From JAABSQ01 sp964573705 (GTDB lineage Bacteria > Desulfobacterota > Desulfobacteria > Desulfobacterales > Desulfococcaceae), in NCBI GenBank assembly GCA_964573705.1, contig CAZNLT010000001.1:40967-104966 (forward strand): DNA of 64,000 nt, in the 5' to 3' direction. Positions within the stretch are counted from its first letter, which is position 1. Each line of letters opens with the position of its first letter. The position numbers were made by a program, and so were the translations under genes. This document shows positions 61,744 to 64,000 of this stretch, in pieces. The notes beneath the pieces were generated by a model. That model was not told the DNA's origin and ran no database searches. It worked only from the letters and a program-made list of their open reading frames with translations.

Positions 61744-64000
61744 TCAATGGGCGCCGCTGTCCGATCCATACAGAATCGGCCGGTCCCGTTCCGCCCCCTG
61801 GGCGGCCCAGTCCTCGGGGATGAACTGCCAGTTGCCGATGGCCCGGGGGGTCACCGTCCCCGCCTCCCGAATCTGCTCGATCAGGTAAAACCGCAGGTCC
61901 CGGTCGGTGAAGTTGATCTTCCGATCGTCCAGATCCTCATTGGGAATACCGGCCCCGTTCTCATCGGTGAGATGGCCGCCGCCCCCGCCGCCCCGGTAGG
62001 AATTAACCGCCGCCAGGTAGACCGCATTCGGGTCGAAGACCGCGCCTTCGTCCACCTGGCCGTCCAGATCGGCGTCCATCCCGAGAATCGTCACCCGGTC
62101 GAATTCGGGCCGGCTCACATCCACCGTGTAGACGATGCCGGCGGCCGAATCATAATTGTAGTAGCGGGCCGCCAGATCGTAATTGCCGGTGGCCTCGTCG
62201 AGGTCGGTGAAATTGAGCAGATGGTCTTCCGGCCCGGTCATCTGATTAATCCACCGGGCATAAGAGAATTCGAGGTGATTGTCGATCTCTTCTCCGGTCA
62301 GTTCCATCAGGTAGAGCTGGTTTTCATATTTGTAGAGCTTGTACATATCCCGAATATAGACCGGGCCGGCCTCGATGGTCTTATCGAACTGCAGCGGCGC
62401 GGCAAAGGAGACATCGGCCCGTTTGCCGAAGACCTCCTCCGTGATGTCGAACTGGAGTTCATGAATCAGATCGTTGAAGGATGAATCCCCGAACATGGCG
62501 TCCCGGGAGGAGGTGGGTTCGGTGAAGGCGCCGACCTCCTCATCCACATACACCTTGACCGCGTCGATCTGCGGGGTGAAGGCGGCGGTCAACTGCGGAT
62601 CGGCTGCAAACCGGGTGGTATCGACGGTGTCGCCGAGGATGGCTTTGTCATAGGCGCCGTCCGCATTCGGGGTCAGCGTGACGGTGGCCGTGGCCACCGA
62701 TCGGGCCGCGCTTTTGGCGCCCAGAATCAGCACCGGCTTGCCGGTGTCGGTGTTGGTCACGGTTTCATTCCGGTCCATGTGGTCATGTCCGATGAAGATG
62801 ATGTCGAACCCCGGAACCTGTCGGGCTACCAGTTGAGAGGCGTTTTCATTTTCAGGCGTGTTTTCGGTCCTTCCGCCGTAGGTGTAGTCAAAGCCGGAAT
62901 GGAAGAGACCGATCAGAAGATCCGGGTCCTCCTGCTGCTGAATGATCGGCACCCATTCCCGTGCGGTCTCGATCATGTCCCGGAATTCCAGGTGGGGCCA
63001 GACCGATTCGGGCAGCCAGTTGGGAATGCCCGGGGTGATCAGGCCCAGCACCGCCACCTTGACGCCGTCCCGTTCGATCACGGTGTACGGCTCGAAATAA
63101 GGCCCTCCGGTGCTGCGGTAGACCGCATTGGCCGCCAGCCAGGGGAACTCGAACTGTTCCATGATCGCATCATAGACCGGCCGGCCCGGCTCGATGTCAT
63201 GATTGCCCACAGAGGCGGCGTCATACCCCATATAGTTCATGACATCGGCCACGATGTGGCCGTCAAGGGTGGACCGTTCATAATTGTAGTAGTTGGTGAT
63301 CGGCTGCCCCTGAAGGGTGTCGCCGTTGTCCAGCAGGATGACGCTCTGGCCCGGTTCGGACCGCTCCTGTTTCACATAGGTGCAGACCTGGGCCAGGGAG
63401 TTGTCGATCTCTTGGGCTTCGATGAAATCATAGGGGAAGATGGAGCCGTGGACATCGGTGGTTTCGATGATCTTTAAGGTAATGGCATCCGCCCCAGAAT
63501 AGGTCACCCCGGTCTCCTCGGGTGCGGTCAGGGCGCCGACCTGTCGGACATAGTCCATAAAGGTTTCCGCGTCCACGAACCCGGTGTCATACCGGTACTC
63601 GTCTGCGTTCTCCAAAACCGTGTACCCGTCTCCGCCGCCGGCCAGATAGGCGTTGGTGGCCAAACGGTAGACGCCGTCCGGGTCCACCGGAACCCATTCC
63701 CCGGCATTCTTTCGAATCTCGAGGGTCACCAGCCGCTCTCCCTCGGGTCGGGTCGGATCGGCGGTGTAACGGGCGGACCCCACATAGGGGAATGCGCCGC
63801 TTTTTCGGGTCAGACCGATCTCCAGGGCGGTCATCAGTTCAGCCCCGGTCAATTCCAGCACAAAGAGGGTGTTGCCGAAGGGCAAGAGGGTGTAGGCGGT
63901 GCCCACCGTAATCGGCCCGGCCGGTACGTCGATCCGCACCCCGCCCGCGTTCTGTAGGGAGAGATCCACATCGAGACCCACAGAATCCGCCTTCCAGACC
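61744..64000 (-). CDS. Multidomain 5'-nucleotidase/2',3'-cyclic phosphodiesterase family protein, cut by window edge
   Basis: At least 751 residues, open at the window edge. The visible part begins in a 5'-nucleotidase C-terminal domain (LQNAGGVRIDVPAGPIT, about 160 residues). A complete metallophosphatase domain follows, with TTDVHGS, DNGDTLQGQ, GNHDIEPG and GHDHMDRN, and then a second 5'-nucleotidase C-terminal domain to the end (GGGGGGHLT loop). An earlier catalytic domain presumably lies outside. Such enzymes are exported and release phosphate from nucleotides, fitting the adjacent phosphonate operon. There is no visible C-terminal anchor. Confidence 0.88.
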   Translation of the reverse strand, partial: VWKADSVGLDVDLSLQNAGGVRIDVPAGPITVGTAYTLLPFGNTLFVLELTGAELMTALEIGLTRKSGAFPYVGSARYTADPTRPEGERLVTLEIRKNAGEWVPVDPDGVYRLATNAYLAGGGDGYTVLENADEYRYDTGFVDAETFMDYVRQVGALTAPEETGVTYSGADAITLKIIETTDVHGSIFPYDFIEAQEIDNSLAQVCTYVKQERSEPGQSVILLDNGDTLQGQPITNYYNYERSTLDGHIVADVMNYMGYDAASVGNHDIEPGRPVYDAIMEQFEFPWLAANAVYRSTGGPYFEPYTVIERDGVKVAVLGLITPGIPNWLPESVWPHLEFRDMIETAREWVPIIQQQEDPDLLIGLFHSGFDYTYGGRTENTPENENASQLVARQVPGFDIIFIGHDHMDRNETVTNTDTGKPVLILGAKSAARSVATATVTLTPNADGAYDKAILGDTVDTTRFAADPQLTAAFTPQIDAVKVYVDEEVGAFTEPTSSRDAMFGDSSFNDLIHELQFDITEEVFGKRADVSFAAPLQFDKTIEAGPVYIRDMYKLYKYENQLYLMELTGEEIDNHLEFSYARWINQMTGPEDHLLNFTDLDEATGNYDLAARYYNYDSAAGIVYTVDVSRPEFDRVTILGMDADLDGQVDEGAVFDPNAVYLAAVNSYRGGGGGGHLTDENGAGIPNEDLDDRKINFTDRDLRFYLIEQIREAGTVTPRAIGNWQFIPEDWAAQGAERDRPILYGSDSGAH

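Noticed and set aside
61470..61769. 99-codon minus-strand frame in the last intergenic region
   Set aside because: Cys/Arg/Ser-rich, no ribosome site, overlaps a hairpin and the nucleotidase 3' end.

Overview
The window is GC-rich, gene-dense bacterial chromosome. It looks like a member of the Desulfobacterota (class Desulfobacteria, the sulfate-reducer relatives). That placement is an inference from gene families, not from a marker gene: tungsten-type aldehyde:ferredoxin oxidoreductase, a TRAP transporter with fused membrane subunits, pyruvoyl arginine decarboxylase, a DUF3786 protein, a DUF3015/DUF4105 pair, and a single-carbon FolD. No rRNA, tRNA, CRISPR array, insertion sequence or prophage was recognised.

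Layout. 0-8 kb (minus strand): an edge-truncated DUF4105 gene, a DUF3015 gene broken by a stop codon, a CBS-pair protein, then a tight four-gene unit (hybrid histidine kinase, PerM-type membrane protein, 60-residue protein, Rad50/SbcC-like ATPase), and a ubiE/menG methyltransferase. 8.2-9.7 kb: two-step putrescine synthesis from arginine (pyruvoyl arginine decarboxylase, agmatinase) behind a clear sigma70-type promoter. 10-22.7 kb: a respiratory supercluster, all on the plus strand. It encodes alternative complex III (ActB, C, D, F, A) followed at once by a reduced cbb3-type oxidase (CcoN, a CcoO-cytochrome c fusion, CcoS-like protein, two tiny membrane proteins, an ActE-like cytochrome c lipoprotein) and the copper ATPase CcoI. 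This is the most distinctive locus here. 22.8-25 kb: a chemoreceptor and an unassigned structured intergenic segment.

25-32.5 kb: a GntR regulator divergent from a TRAP transporter (DctP, DctQM), an iron alcohol dehydrogenase and an aldehyde:ferredoxin oxidoreductase, ending in a wrecked DapA-family gene. Together they look like uptake and oxidation of an organic acid that yields an aldehyde. 32.4-39.5 kb is an accessory, decaying stretch: three unfamiliar minus-strand genes, an AlbA_2/Schlafen-type gene overlapping an hsdM stump, an Lrp regulator with lysA, a frameshifted XRE-cupin regulator and the tail of an acyl-CoA synthetase. 39.7-53 kb is housekeeping: argC, folD, an M23 peptidase, secA, the N-degron module clpS-clpA-aat, a HIT protein, DUF3786, an M48 peptidase remnant, a CHASE2 cyclase and a NUDIX hydrolase.

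53.5-60.9 kb: a complete aminoethylphosphonate operon (ABC importer, PhnX, PbfA-like lyase, PhnW). It is preceded by four 7-bp direct repeats at exact 11-bp spacing just upstream of a -10 box, the architecture of a PhoB-activated promoter. The window closes with an HNH protein and an edge-truncated multidomain 5'-nucleotidase, which also fits phosphate scavenging.

Broken genes are unusually common: DUF3015, dapA-like, hsdM, XRE-cupin, acyl-CoA synthetase and M48. Either the genome is losing genes or some indels are assembly errors; single-base cases need read support.
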